Origin: Hyaloraphidium curvatum
Lineage: Eukaryota > Monoblepharomycota > Hyaloraphidiomycetes > Hyaloraphidiales > Hyaloraphidiaceae
NCBI GenBank assembly: GCA_025558095.1
Contig: JAIVFI010000038.1
Coordinates: 310,001-374,000, forward strand
Reading direction: 5' to 3'
DNA: 64,000 nucleotides
Of the stretch, positions 43,786 to 54,095 are shown in pieces (position 1 is the first letter of the stretch; each line of letters begins with the position of its first letter). The notes below the pieces were generated by a model. That model saw nothing but the letters and a program-made list of their open reading frames with translations, was not told where the DNA came from and made no database searches. The position numbers and the translations under genes were made by a program.

Positions 43786-46700
43786 CTAGTCCTCGATCCC
43801 CTCCTCCTCCGGGATCCCGATCCCCATCGCCAGCCCCTCGATCGCCTGCTGCGGGATCGGCGCCCCCGCCGCGGCCCACCTGTCGAACGCCCCCCCGCCC
43901 GCTGGCGCCCCGGGCTTCCTGTCCAGCCCGCGGCGGTACTTCCACGCCACCCGCAGGCCCGAGAGCTGGAACGGCGGCGACGGCGCCGCCGAGATGCCGA
44001 GGATCGGGCGGGGCGCGCGCGGCTCGCCGTCGGGCCCGCCAGGGGAGGGAACGCCCAGGGACGAATCGCCCGTCCCGGCGTGAGCCGGCCCCGGGCGCTC
44101 GTCCCGCGCTCCGTCCCGGGAGCGGGACCGCGGCCTGCGCGGCGCCTCGAGGCGGAACTCGCGGTCGCCGCCCTGCCCCCACTCGGGCCCCGAACGCCGG
44201 TCTGTGTGCACCTGCAGCCGCGCGACGAAGGGGCGGCCGAAGCCGACGGCGGTGGAGCCGGTGATCCGGACGATCTGCTCGCCGGGCTCGAGGATCATGA
44301 CGTCCGTTGGGGGGCGGAGGAGGTGCCGCTTGCCGAGCCGCCTGAAGGTGTGGTCCGAGAGGTAGATCCCGATACCTGCGCCGGAACCCATCAGCACATG
44401 CGTGCAGCACGAGCAACCGACGTACCCTCGACGCCCGCGACCGCCCCCGTCCACACCACGATCCTCCTCACCCCCCCACCCTTGTCCGCCAGCTCCTCCC
44501 ACGTGATCTCCTTCCCCGCCGAATCGTCCGCCCCCGGCCCCCCCGCCCCGCCGCTCCACACGAGCCCCACGTCCTCCTCCTCGTCCTCGTCAAACGTTTC
44601 CCGGTCCGGCGAGAAGAGCTGCGCCAGGTTGGGGCTCGCTGGCTCCTGTGGCGCCCCCGTGGCCCGGCGCACGCTGCGGTGCGAGGCCTGGTTGCGCCGG
44701 AGGATCTCGCGCGCGGCGTCCTGGACCATGCGCGCGGTCAGGTGGAGGATTTCAGAGTGCGGGTGCGAGGGGGGGACGGGGGGGTGGTTGAGCACGCGGC
44801 CGGCGTCGTCGAGCTCCCAGAAGTCGAGGATTGTGCCTGTGGGAAAGTCGGTCAGCCATTCGAACACAAGTCCTGGCAGCCGACCAAGGCACCCACCGCT
44901 GTCCTCGGGCACCGTGATGTCCACCGCCGAATCCAGCAGCAGCTGCAGCCGCACCACCTCGTCCTCGAACTCCACTCCCGTCTTGCCGACCATCCTGTCG
45001 GCCGCCTCCCTCGCCAGCCCGCAAAACACCCCCGCCCCGGGCGTGATCATGAAAGTCCCCCCGCCCGTCTGCGCATCCCGCTCCGCCTCCTCGGGCGTGC
45101 TCGTGCCGTCCTCGGCGCACCGGAACAAATAGGCGTACGCGGCGTCGGCGAACCGGAGCAGCCTTTCCACCTGCGCCGCGGGGAACCCCAGCCCGTCCTG
45201 CGCGCCCGCGTGCGCGCGGTGCGCCCGCATCAGCGCGCACACGGCGTCGACCGCCAGCCTCGCCCGCGCGGGCGTCCACCCGTCCACCTCGGGGAGCAGG
45301 AACGCGTCCAAGACGGTGCCCTCCCACCCCGGCCGCGCCTCGAACCGCGGCGCAAACACGCCAAACAGCACCCCCGGCCACTCGCCCTCGTCCCAGCTCC
45401 CCACCAGCACGCGGACAAACGCCCGCGAACGCACCTCGAACCCCTCCCTCTCCCTCCTCCTTGCCTCGTCCGCCCCGCCCGCGCGCAGCATGCCCGCCAG
45501 CATCGGGTTCCCGCGCGCCGCCTCCCTCGCCAGCGCCCTGCTCTTCGCGCCGCCGCCGAGCACCGGCAAGGTGAGCGTGTCCCATATCTCGCGGAGCCGC
45601 TCCGCCGCCCACCCCCGCAGCGCCTCCGGGCCCGGCACCCCGCCGAGCAGCATGCCCTCGGCCAGCAGCCGCAGCGGCGCCGCGTCCTCCGTGTCCCACA
45701 GCGCCACCACCGTCCCCCTGCTGAGCCCGAACCCGAGCCGCTCGGCCTCGGGGTTGGACAGCGCGGTGCGGAGCGCGGGCAGGGGGGCCAGCCGGAGGAG
45801 ATGCGCGATGAGCTGCGGGGCGGCCTGGGAGGGAGGCATCGCGGCGCGGCGGAGGAGGGAGGAGAGGAGGGGGGGGGAGTGCACAAGGAGGGAGGAGAGG
45901 AGGGAGAGGGCTGGTTGCGCGAGGGAGGGGGGGTGCGGCGGGCGGGGGCGGAAGATGGGCGGGCGGGGGGAGTACAGGTAGCTGTGGGGATTGAGAGCGG
46001 CAATCAGTATTCCAAACCTGTTCGAGCCGCCCGTCGATACCCACGCGAAGATGATCCGTCGCACCTCGGCGCGGTTGCGCACGTACGCCGCCCTCCTTGC
46101 GGCGAGCCACCTCCTCCCCCCTTCCTCGCCGTCCCAGTCGCCCCCGTCCCCGTCGTCCCCCAGCTCCAGCCGCAGCAGCCTCTCCAGCAGCAGCTCGTCC
46201 CGCCCCAGCAGCGCGATGTGCGCTGGGCCGTAGGCCGCCGAGGCGCAGGCGAGCACGTGCGTCAGGAGCACCTGGTCGTGCGGCTGCGGAGCCTGCGGGG
46301 GGCTGTGCCGCGGGGGGAGGGGGAGGAAGGCGAGTGAGGGGGGGAGTGGCACGGGGGCGGGTTGCGAGGGGGACGGGGCGGGGGTGGGGTCCGTGGAGGT
46401 GCTTGAAGCGCTGTCGTCGTCGGAGCCGGAAGCGCCGGAAGCCTCGTCCATGTCGGCGTCGTCCTCAGGCTCCGTCGTGGCGACCTCGTCATCGTGCTGC
46501 ACCCCATCCTCGCCGTCGGACAACATCGGGTCGATCGCCTCGAGCGCCGGCGGCCCCGCTGGCTCGCCGTCGGCGATGGCGCCCGGGGGCATGTTGGCGG
46601 CCAGCCAGTCCGCCGCGAGCGCGGGGGCGTCCGCCAGAATGAACTCCTGCACCCCGGGGAGCGCCCCCAGCGCGGCCAAGTTCTGCGCCGGGTTGTCGCC

Positions 46701-47297
46701 GTTCCACTCGACGGGCACCCAGCCCTGCTCGCCGTCGCCGGCCACGGTCTCTGCGTCCCACGCGCCGTCCAGCTCGCCGTCGAAGCCGGCGCCGTCCTCC
46801 CTGTCCCACGCGCGGAAGCCGTTGCGCAGGTTGGCGAACCAGCCGAAGAACTCCTGCACCAGGCAGCGCGGCGGCGGGAGCCCGAGGCACAGCAGCGCGT
46901 GGGCGACGGTGGGCGGGTCCGCCGACCCCGCGCTGCCCGCGGCCCCGATCTGGGAGACCGGAGACCACGCGACATCGGCGAACGCCGCGTCATCGTCGTC
47001 GTCGTCGGGCGGCGGCGGGGCCGGGGCGGGGTGGCTGCCGGCCATCATCCGGCGGTGCCTTCGCAGTCCCCCGTGCCACGCTCCGCTCTTTCCATACTGT
47101 TTCACCAGCCATTCTGCGCGAACACTCGGCAGCGACGAGACCGCGCGGAGGGTGCGGCAGGTGCGCGCGAGCCGCGCCACGTCCGCCGCCCTCGGAACCG
47201 CGAGCACAACGAGCGCGAGCAGCTCGGACGGCAGCGACAGCAGCGGCGGCGGCGCCACCACGAGGGCGGCCAGCCCGCGCTCCAAACCGCCCTCCAT
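43786..47297 (-). CDS. F-box-like protein with C-terminal jacalin-like domain
   Basis: Two exons, 47297-44426 and 44375-43786, in phase 1 (50-nt intron with GTACGT donor and GCTGATG branch-like site); 1,153 aa. The N-terminus has an F-box-like motif (LLSLPSELLALVVLAVPRAADVARLARTCRTL). A long acidic and Pro/Ser-rich linker (about residues 90-330) is followed by about 600 residues of helical sequence without a recognised fold. The C-terminus, formed across the junction, reads IVVWTGAVAGVEG + IGIYLSDHTFRRLG, then LEPGEQIVRITGSTAVGFGRPFVARLQVHTDRR. This has the strand pattern and the Gly-Glu-x-Ile-x-x-Ile segment of jacalin-like beta-prisms. An adaptor that reads a glycan or protein surface is inferred. 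Confidence 0.7.
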
Positions 47298-47409
47298 CGC
47301 GGACTGCGAGCGGCGGAGGTGCGAAGGATGTGGTTGTGGTCGAGTCGCGGCGCCGCAATCAGCAGGCCCGCCTCGTGGATCTTCCGCCCAACCGCCCATC
47401 CATCAGCCG

Positions 47410-48151
47410 CTAGCGCCCTGCAATCCGCCAGAAAAAACCCATCTGCAGCCCCAGCAGCTGCCGCAGCTCGATCGCCGCCGCAAACGGCCCCGAAAACGCG
47501 TCCGCCACGCACCCCCTCGCCGCCGCCACCTCGAGGAACCGCGGCAGCCCCGCCAGCTCCACCCTGTGCACGACAATGTCCTCGTCGTCGCCCAGCTGCT
47601 GCCCCCGCTCCCCGTCCGCGTTCGCCGGGTCGTCCAGGTCCACCTCGCACTCCACGAACCTCATCGTGTCCGACGTCAGATCCGGCGCGTTGCAGAGCAC
47701 CCCCGACACCCGCACGCTCGCAGGATCCGCGCGGAACCCGGTCTCTTCGCGCAGCTCGCGCAGCGCCGCTTCGGCGGGCGACTCGCCGGGGTCCACGAGG
47801 CCCGCGGGCAGCTCGAGCGTGCGGCACCCGACGGCGGGGCGGAACTGCTCGACCAGCAGCGTCGCGGGGGGGTGGCCGGTGCGGCGGAGGAGGGCAAACA
47901 CCGCGACGGCTGGCCGAAAGGGGTCAACGTGGTCGGACGGGGCCCGTCCGGTGGCCGTGCGGGGACCCACAGTCGCAGTCCCCGCCCTCGGGCCGCGTCG
48001 TCCGCTCCGCCGCCTCCCACACGCCCTCCTTCCCGTGCGCGTCGAGGAACCGTATCTTCCTGAGCGCAAGCCATTTGGATTCCTCGCCGTCCCGGAACGG
48101 TTCCTTGGAGACGATGCGGGGCAGCAAGTGGGGAGGGGAGGGCGCGGCCAT
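47410..48151 (-). CDS. Nudix hydrolase (ADP-ribose pyrophosphatase type)
   Basis: Two exons, 48151-47971 and 47909-47410 (226 aa), phase 1, 61-nt intron with a GTTGACC branch-like site. The Nudix box is perfect: GLVDPGESPAEAALRELREETGF (G-x5-E-x7-REU-x-EE-x-G-U). The preceding VEQFRPAVGCRTLELPAG is typical of the ADP-ribose/NUDT5-like group. These enzymes hydrolyse nucleoside diphosphates linked to another moiety, using magnesium. Substrate assignment is inferred from that segment. The start lies 173 bp from the divergent D-serine dehydratase start. Confidence 0.88.
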
Positions 48152-48324
48152 CGCAGGTCGGCGTGGAGCGATGCACGCAGTCGGAGCAACTGCAGGCTGC
48201 TGTTCTTGCTCCGGAAACCGGAAGACACGGTGCAGGACCCCGCAAGCGTGCAACCGCCGATCGCGCGCGTCGATCGCGTCCTCCATCCGAACCGCGTCTT
48301 CGCGATTGCCCTCCCTCCGCCACG
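48152..48324. promoter_or_regulatory. bidirectional promoter
   Basis: A 173-bp gap lies between the divergent ATGs of the Nudix hydrolase and the D-serine dehydratase. No obvious TATA element is seen. Confidence 0.4.
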
Positions 48325-49680
48325 ATGTCCGACGCGTCGGGCTCCTCCCCCATCGGCCACCCGCTCTCCGCCCTGCGCTCCCCCGCCTTCGTCGTGAACC
48401 TCCGCACCGCCGACGCAAACTGCCAGCGCGTCCTCCGCGCGTGCCGCGCCCGCGGCGTCCAATTACGCGCCGGCTTGAAGACGCACAAGACCGCCGGGGG
48501 GGCAAAGCTGATGTTCGGCTGCCTGCCTCCCGGGGAGGGGTGGGAAACGGAGGACAGGGTGGTGCAGAGCGACGGGTGGAGGGTCAACGTTTCCACCCTG
48601 GCCGAGGCGCGCTTCTTCCTCGATCGGAACGCGTCACCCGGGGCAGACGCCGGCGGGGATCGGCCGAGGATAGCGGACATGAACTACCACGTCGCGCCGA
48701 CGCCGGACAAGCTGGACGAGATACTCGCGCTGTCGCAGAGGGTGGCGAGGTTTTCTTTCTTGGTGGATTCGGAGGAGCTGGTGGAGGAGATCGACGCCTG
48801 GGCCGCGCGGCTGGCGGAGGGGGACGGGAAGATGCTGGGGGCAAAACCGCTCGAGGGGTTCGTCAAGGTCGACACGGGCGCGCAGTGGGTCCCTCTCCAC
48901 CCCGCGCAAAAGTGCACTCACTCCGAATCCCTCCCTTCCAGCCGCGCCGGCGCCGACGACCCCCTCCGCCTCGCCCAACGCATCCGCGCCAGCCCGCACC
49001 TCCGCCTCCGCGGGCTCTACTCCTTCTCGGGCCACTCGTACTCCTGCAGTTCCGAGCCGGATCTGCTCGCCGTCTCCCTCGCCGAACGGCGGCAGCTCCG
49101 CCAGCTCGCCTCCCAGCTCGCCGGACTGGGCATCGCCTGCGAGGATCTGAGCGCGGGATGCACCCCCGTCGCCCTCGTCCTGGACTCGGCCGGCGCGGAC
49201 GACGGCGAGTGGGAGGGGATCACCGAGGTGCACCCCGGCATGCACGTCTTCCGCGACCTGCAATCGCACCAACCCCCCGCGACCCCTCCGACCCCGGGAA
49301 CGATCGCGCCCTTCGTCCACGCGCGCATCGTCTCCGTCTCGAGGAAGCTGAAGCAGCTGAGGCTCGACGTCGGCGTGCTCGGCCTGTCGCGGGACGTCCT
49401 CCGCGACGGCACCTTCGGCCGCATCGTCGGGCACCCGGGATGGAAGATCGTCTCGCTGAGCCAGGAGCTCGCCATCGTCAAGGGCCTCTCGGACGCGGAC
49501 CTGGACGACCCCGCGCTGCGGCCGGGGAGGTGCGTCAAGGTGTGGATGCCGCACTGCTGCCTCACCGCGGCGTGCTACCGGAGCTACTGGATCGTGGACG
49601 AGGAGGCGGGGAGCGAGGAGGAGTTTGCGACGAGGGATGCGGTGGTGAGGGAGGTGTGGGAGCCGTGTTGGGGTTGGTAG
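48325..49680 (+). CDS. DSD1: D-serine dehydratase (fold-type III PLP, zinc-dependent)
   Basis: Two exons, 48325-48884 and 48942-49680 (432 aa), phase 2. The 57-nt intron is stop-free and a multiple of three, so it is easily missed; splicing restores VDTGAHRAG. The PLP-binding Lys lies in the LKTHKT motif. GHSYSCSS is the characteristic substrate/phosphate segment. The HCC in MPHCCLTAA provides the His and Cys zinc ligands near the C-terminus, as in yeast Dsd1p and vertebrate DSD. The enzyme converts D-serine to pyruvate and ammonia in the cytosol. Length matches the family. Confidence 0.87.
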   Translation: MSDASGSSPIGHPLSALRSPAFVVNLRTADANCQRVLRACRARGVQLRAGLKTHKTAGGAKLMFGCLPPGEGWETEDRVVQSDGWRVNVSTLAEARFFLDRNASPGADAGGDRPRIADMNYHVAPTPDKLDEILALSQRVARFSFLVDSEELVEEIDAWAARLAEGDGKMLGAKPLEGFVKVDTGAQWVPLHPAQKCTHSESLPSSRAGADDPLRLAQRIRASPHLRLRGLYSFSGHSYSCSSEPDLLAVSLAERRQLRQLASQLAGLGIACEDLSAGCTPVALVLDSAGADDGEWEGITEVHPGMHVFRDLQSHQPPATPPTPGTIAPFVHARIVSVSRKLKQLRLDVGVLGLSRDVLRDGTFGRIVGHPGWKIVSLSQELAIVKGLSDADLDDPALRPGRCVKVWMPHCCLTAACYRSYWIVDEEAGSEEEFATRDAVVREVWEPCWGW

Positions 49681-49862
49681 CCAGGAACCTCGGCCGCGCA
49701 CGCCGGACATGTTCGGGCGGCGGGAAGATCGGTGAATGATGAGAGCAGCGGAATGGAATCCCGATACACGATGCGCTATTCACGACTACCAAAAACTACA
49801 CATTCTCACATGAAACACTGGATGATCTTGAAGGTTGGTTGCAACGGTCTTTGAGAATGCCT

Positions 49863-51397
49863 TCAGCGGCCTTCGATGGCGTCGACGCAGTCCGCGACGG
49901 CCGCCATGAGCTTCGATCCGCGCTCGTCGCCCAGGAGGCCCGGGAGCAGCCAGTTGGGCACGAAGCCGAAGGCCACCTCGCGGTAGGGGGCGCATTGCAC
50001 GAGGCTGCCGCCGAATCCGCCCCAGCTGCGAGCATATCGTTTGCAGTCAGCTCAATTCCCATCCATGCGGACACGAATCCACCCACCCGATCCACTCCCA
50101 CCCCTCGCCCAGCTGCCAATCCTTGACCACCGGCTGCGGCGGCACCTTGCTCCAATCCATCAGCTGCTGCATCTCCCTGCGCTCGGGCAGGTTCCACGCC
50201 CAGCCGCCGACGGCCGTGGGCACCATCGCGCCGATCACGGCGTCGGGCAGGTTGGCGTTGCGGGGCTCCCTCTGGAGGCCTTGTTCCCAGATTTCGGGGG
50301 AGAGGAAGCGGTACCCGTCGACGGTGCCTTTGTTGGATGCCGTGAGGGCGTTGGCGAGGGTCGCAAGCTGGAGCAATCAGCGGGGGCGAGGATCAACCAG
50401 CCCTGCCGACGTACAGTCCTGGCGTTGGAAACGCAGCTCGCGCTAGGAGTCTCGCCCTTGAGGTACGTACGGCTGTGGCTGAACATCTGCCCCTTGGCCG
50501 GGTCCGCGTCCTTGATGTTCATCACCGCGACGTTCATCTTGGCCATGGGCAGGTCCGGGGGTAGCGAGGCCATCCCGGCGATCTGCGGGGCAAACTCGGG
50601 GGAGATGACGATGTCGCAAAAGTCGGGGCCCGAGAGGACCTCGTCGGGGACGCCGCAGTGGAGGGCGATGCCGAGCTTCGGGTTCCACTCCTTGCGGGCG
50701 AGCTCGCCGAGGGACATTTTACTATCGGGCCACCGCCGGCGGAGAAGCTCGTTCAAATACCACCCGCGGGTCTGCGCATGGTCTGCGGGGAGGCGGGTGC
50801 GTCAGAAGGCATCCGCATGCGGCGCCGGAAGGAACACCCACAAGCCTTGATGAGCTGCCCGCCCCAGTTGTGCGGCTGCTTCGCGATCCTCTGCGCGAGC
50901 TTGTCCAGGTCCAATCCCGCCTGCCACTCCTCCCACGTCGGCGCGTTCTCGGGGTCCACCCAACCGACGCCTCCCATGTGCTCGAGTAGGTCGCGAACCG
51001 TCACGGCTTCCTTGCCCCCGGCGGCGAACTCGGGCCAAATATCGGCGATGCGATCGTCGAGCGAAAAGAGGCCCTGCGAGACGGCCTGGAGGGTGGCCAG
51101 CCCCATGGCGAACTTGCCCGAGGAATGCACCACCTGCGCCGGGCGCCCCCTGCGTCAGCAAATCTGGTGGCCGCTCGCCGGGGCGACACCCGCATTGACG
51201 GTATCGGTCGTGTACTGCTTCGTCTTGGCCGTGTCGGTGAAGCCGCCGGCGAGGTCAACGACCTTCCTGTTCTTGTAAAAGACGCAGAGCGACGCGCCCA
51301 GGTTGGTGCCCTCCTCGAAGCTCGCTTCAAAGGCCGCCCGGACGCGCTCGAACGCGGGGTCGCAGTGCCCGGAAAGGGCGACTTTCTGGTGCGCCAT
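49863..51397 (-). CDS. beta-lactamase-related serine hydrolase (class C / esterase type)
   Basis: Five exons in phase: 51397-51200, 51133-50842, 50782-50415, 50367-50075, 50025-49863 (437 aa); introns 66, 59, 47 and 49 nt. The first junction gives TTDTVVHSSGKFAMG, where the Ser and Lys of S-x-x-K are the catalytic pair. The second gives QLIKAYHAQTRGWYLNELL, the fourth VDSWGGFGGSLVQC. VRDLLEHMGGVGWVD is the typical loop of this family. Members in fungi hydrolyse esters or amides of small metabolites; the precise substrate is unknown. No signal peptide is seen, so it is probably cytosolic. The first donor (GTCAAT) is weak, but the CTGAC branch site and protein alignment support it. Confidence 0.84.
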
Positions 51398-51775
51398 GGT
51401 TGCCTGTCTCCCACGTAAGGACCTGTCAGCCATGCGACCAAGGCTGGAAGCCTGCGCGCGGAAACTCGCTTGCCGGCGGTAGGGCACAATCTAGTCGGCG
51501 TCAGCTGCTCGCCAGTCCCGGAAGGAGGCACGGATGGCATCCCGGGCGGTGCGGGCCATTCTTTGGCCGATCTGTTGCGCGTTGCGGGGTGAATCAACCA
51601 AGCGTATGGCTTCACTGTCGCTTCCATCCGTGCCGCAGCTCATGTTATTTGGCTTAGCTTTCAAGCTGGTTTTGGCACAGTCCGACCAGCTTGGTTGAGA
51701 GTCGAGCTGACGAAGTTCGAGTTCCGAGTCAGTCACGGACCCCGGCAGATAGCATCACTTTCTTTTTGACCGACC
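51398..51775. promoter_or_regulatory. divergent intergenic region
   Basis: About 380 bp lie between the start of the serine hydrolase (minus) and the Sel1-type gene (plus). No supported gene is present; it is presumed to contain both promoters. Confidence 0.4.
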
Positions 51776-53057
51776 ATGGCACCTACCATGAGCTGGACCT
51801 CGGCCCCCGTGCTGCCTTCGGGCCCGCCGACGTGCGGCCGGTGCGACCCCGATTCGGTGTGCGGCCCGTGCTACTTGCGGCTGCAGCGCCTCCCTGTGAA
51901 GTGGGACCCGCGCGTCGTGCTCCCCGGGGCGTGCCGGGAACTCGAGCTCGTTGTGCGCTCGATAGACCTTCCCGAGAACACAGAGGCGGCCAGAGACTGG
52001 GAGTAGGCGGGTACGGCGACTACGGGCATCGTTGACTTGTCGACGCCTGCGGCCAAAGCTCTGGCCCGCGAGGCGCTCCGCACGCTCTGCTGCGCCGGGT
52101 TCGCAGGGCGCTGCTCACGGTCAGCTTCTGCATCAGCTTCGGGTCGCTGGGGTGGCACAAGAAGGTCACGGCGGCGGTCGACTGGGCGGAGGCTTCCGTG
52201 TCGGTGCTCCTCGACCGCATCAAGGACCTGGGCCGCTTCCCGGACCTGCAGGAGTACCAAGACTGCGAATATGCCGCCCACATATGTGCCCACTTTTCCA
52301 ACGAAAACGAAGGGCTTCGCAGCGACCAAAAGCGCGTCGCAAGGTGGATCTGGCAGCATGAGACTCTCCTCGGCCTTGTCAGTAAACGGCTGGCAACAGT
52401 CGAGAAGCTCGGATCGCTTGTGCGAAGGCGTGGTTGAACAGTAGTCACTCCTCTAGAGTAGCGGATGAGGCCAAGCAGGTCCTGCGGAACCTGGTGGTGA
52501 ACGCAGCGCACACCTTGAGCAAGATCTACCAGATGCCGGGATCCGGCATGGCCAAGGCTACGGCCTCGCTCAAGAGGAATGCGGCGCTGCGGCTCATCGT
52601 CGACGCCGGATCGACGGATCCGAAAGATCTCGTCCTCATCGCCGCGGCCGAGTACGATCTCGGTTGCCAGGCCATGAACGGCTCGCACGGTGGTCCGCCC
52701 GACGCCCGCGTGGCCAATCTCCACTGGTTTCGCGCCGCGGAGCTCGGCTACCCGGGAGCCATGAGGAACCTCTCCGTCAGCTTCATCAAGGGGAACGGCG
52801 TGCCTACGGACGCGGCCCAGGCCGAGTACTGGATGGACCGCCATGACAAGGCGATCTCGGACCCAGCGAACAAGGCCAGGTTCGCCAACGTCTCGACCGC
52901 CCTGGCCGCCCTGGCCGCCCTGGTCGTCCGGGTCATCGGAATCCGACGGGGCAAACGCCGGGTTCCTCTTCGGCGCTGTGGGAGCCTCGCCGTGAACCGA
53001 GCCATCCTTCTTACTCCCCAACATGTGCGCACTAACCTTTGGCGACGGGAAGCCTGA
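51776..53057 (+). CDS. Sel1-repeat-type protein
   Basis: Proposed exons 51776-52002, 52059-52381 and 52459-53057 (382 aa), in phase; introns 56 and 77 nt. The last acceptor is ambiguous by 3 nt. The N-terminus has a Cys pattern CGRCDPDSVCGPC that could bind a metal or pair as disulphides. The C-terminal third has a Sel1/TPR-like unit: AEYDLGCQAMNG, then WFRAAELGYPGAMRNLSVSFIKGNGVPTDAAQAEYW. Sel1 repeats scaffold protein complexes. The middle includes DLQEYQDCEYAAHICAHF and resembles no family I know. Its last codons overlap the end of the ankyrin gene on the other strand by 26 bp. Confidence 0.6.
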
Positions 53058-53841
53058 AGGCGATCCTGTTGTAAGGCTCGGTCGGCACAGTCGCCTCGTC
53101 CGCCTTGCGCTTCGTGCCCGCAGTGGGCGGCACGTTCTCCGTGTCCCCAGGCACCGACGTGCCCCATCCCTGTCCCTGTCCGCCCCGGACAGCGTCCTGT
53201 CCGACTTGCTCAGGCGCCGAAGGGGTTGCCGGCCGGTCGGGCGGCGCAACACCGCGCGGCACCCCCGCGGTCCGCAGCATGCGATTGCAGACGTCCTCCC
53301 CCAACCGCTCCCGCAGCACCATGCGCACCGACGTCGTGGCAACCAGGTACCCGGACTCCCCTTTCGCGTCGCGGCAGAAGATGTCGACGTGGTGCGAAAA
53401 GTCGAGCATGATGTGGACGACTTCGGGGAGGTTCCGAACGCACGCGTCCAGGAAGGGGGTGTTTCCGTGCGGCTGCTCGGGGATGTTGGGGTCCGGCCTG
53501 CCGTCGGCGAGCAGCGCCTTGAGCGCCTCGCGAGATTTTGAGCGCACCGCAACGGCGACGGCGGAGACCCCATGCGGCCCCGGGGGGTCGACGGCAGTCC
53601 GGGGGTCCCGCAGCAGCCGGCGCACGCAGCCCGCTCTGTCCATCTCGGCGGCGAGCTGTGTGTGGCCGCCCCGCCGGGCGTTCGGGTCGGCGCCCGCGGT
53701 CAGAAGAATCCCAACTTTGCCCGCGTCCTGCGCGCGCACCGCCGCAAAGAGCAGCGCCCCGGCGTCGGCAGACGGGTCGACGCGGACGCCGGTGCGCGTG
53801 ACCACGAGGCCCGTCGACAGCGGCGGCTCCTTCACCGGCAT
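53032..53841 (-). CDS. ankyrin-repeat protein
   Basis: Intronless frame of 269 aa from the ATG at 53841. At least four degenerate ankyrin repeats are visible: ALLFAAVRAQDAGKVGILLTAGADPNAR, then HTQLAAEMDRAGCVRRLL, HGVSAVAVAV...ALKALLADGRPDPN, and NTPFLDACVRNLPEVVHIML. The C-terminal 70 residues are Gly/Pro-rich and include TKRKAD, a possible nuclear signal. The repeats provide a protein-binding surface; the partner is unknown. It is tail-to-tail with, and slightly overlapping, the Sel1-type gene. Confidence 0.75.
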   Translation of the reverse strand: MPVKEPPLSTGLVVTRTGVRVDPSADAGALLFAAVRAQDAGKVGILLTAGADPNARRGGHTQLAAEMDRAGCVRRLLRDPRTAVDPPGPHGVSAVAVAVRSKSREALKALLADGRPDPNIPEQPHGNTPFLDACVRNLPEVVHIMLDFSHHVDIFCRDAKGESGYLVATTSVRMVLRERLGEDVCNRMLRTAGVPRGVAPPDRPATPSAPEQVGQDAVRGGQGQGWGTSVPGDTENVPPTAGTKRKADEATVPTEPYNRIAFRLPVAKG

Positions 53842-54095
53842 TGTTTGAGCCTTTATTGTGTCGGAAGGGAGTGGGGGACGGTGGTCCCGCTTGCTCTCGC
53901 CCCCCTGCTGAATCCCGGATTAACCCCCGGTCGAAACTGCCCACGGCTACCGACAGAGCAGTGCAGAATCCTCGGAGTGCACCCTCAAGACTGGGGACCC
54001 ACTTGAGATGGTGGAAGACGCATCTCGTTCTCCTGTTTCGCGCATCGAAGTCAATTCCAGCCCGCAAGATATACATCCGCTCTCCTCTCTGTCGC

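Noticed and set aside
46494-49739. Plus-strand frame of over 1,000 codons spanning the F-box/jacalin gene and the Nudix gene
   Set aside because: Arg/Pro-rich shadow of a GC-rich minus-strand gene; it also overlaps the D-serine dehydratase in another frame.
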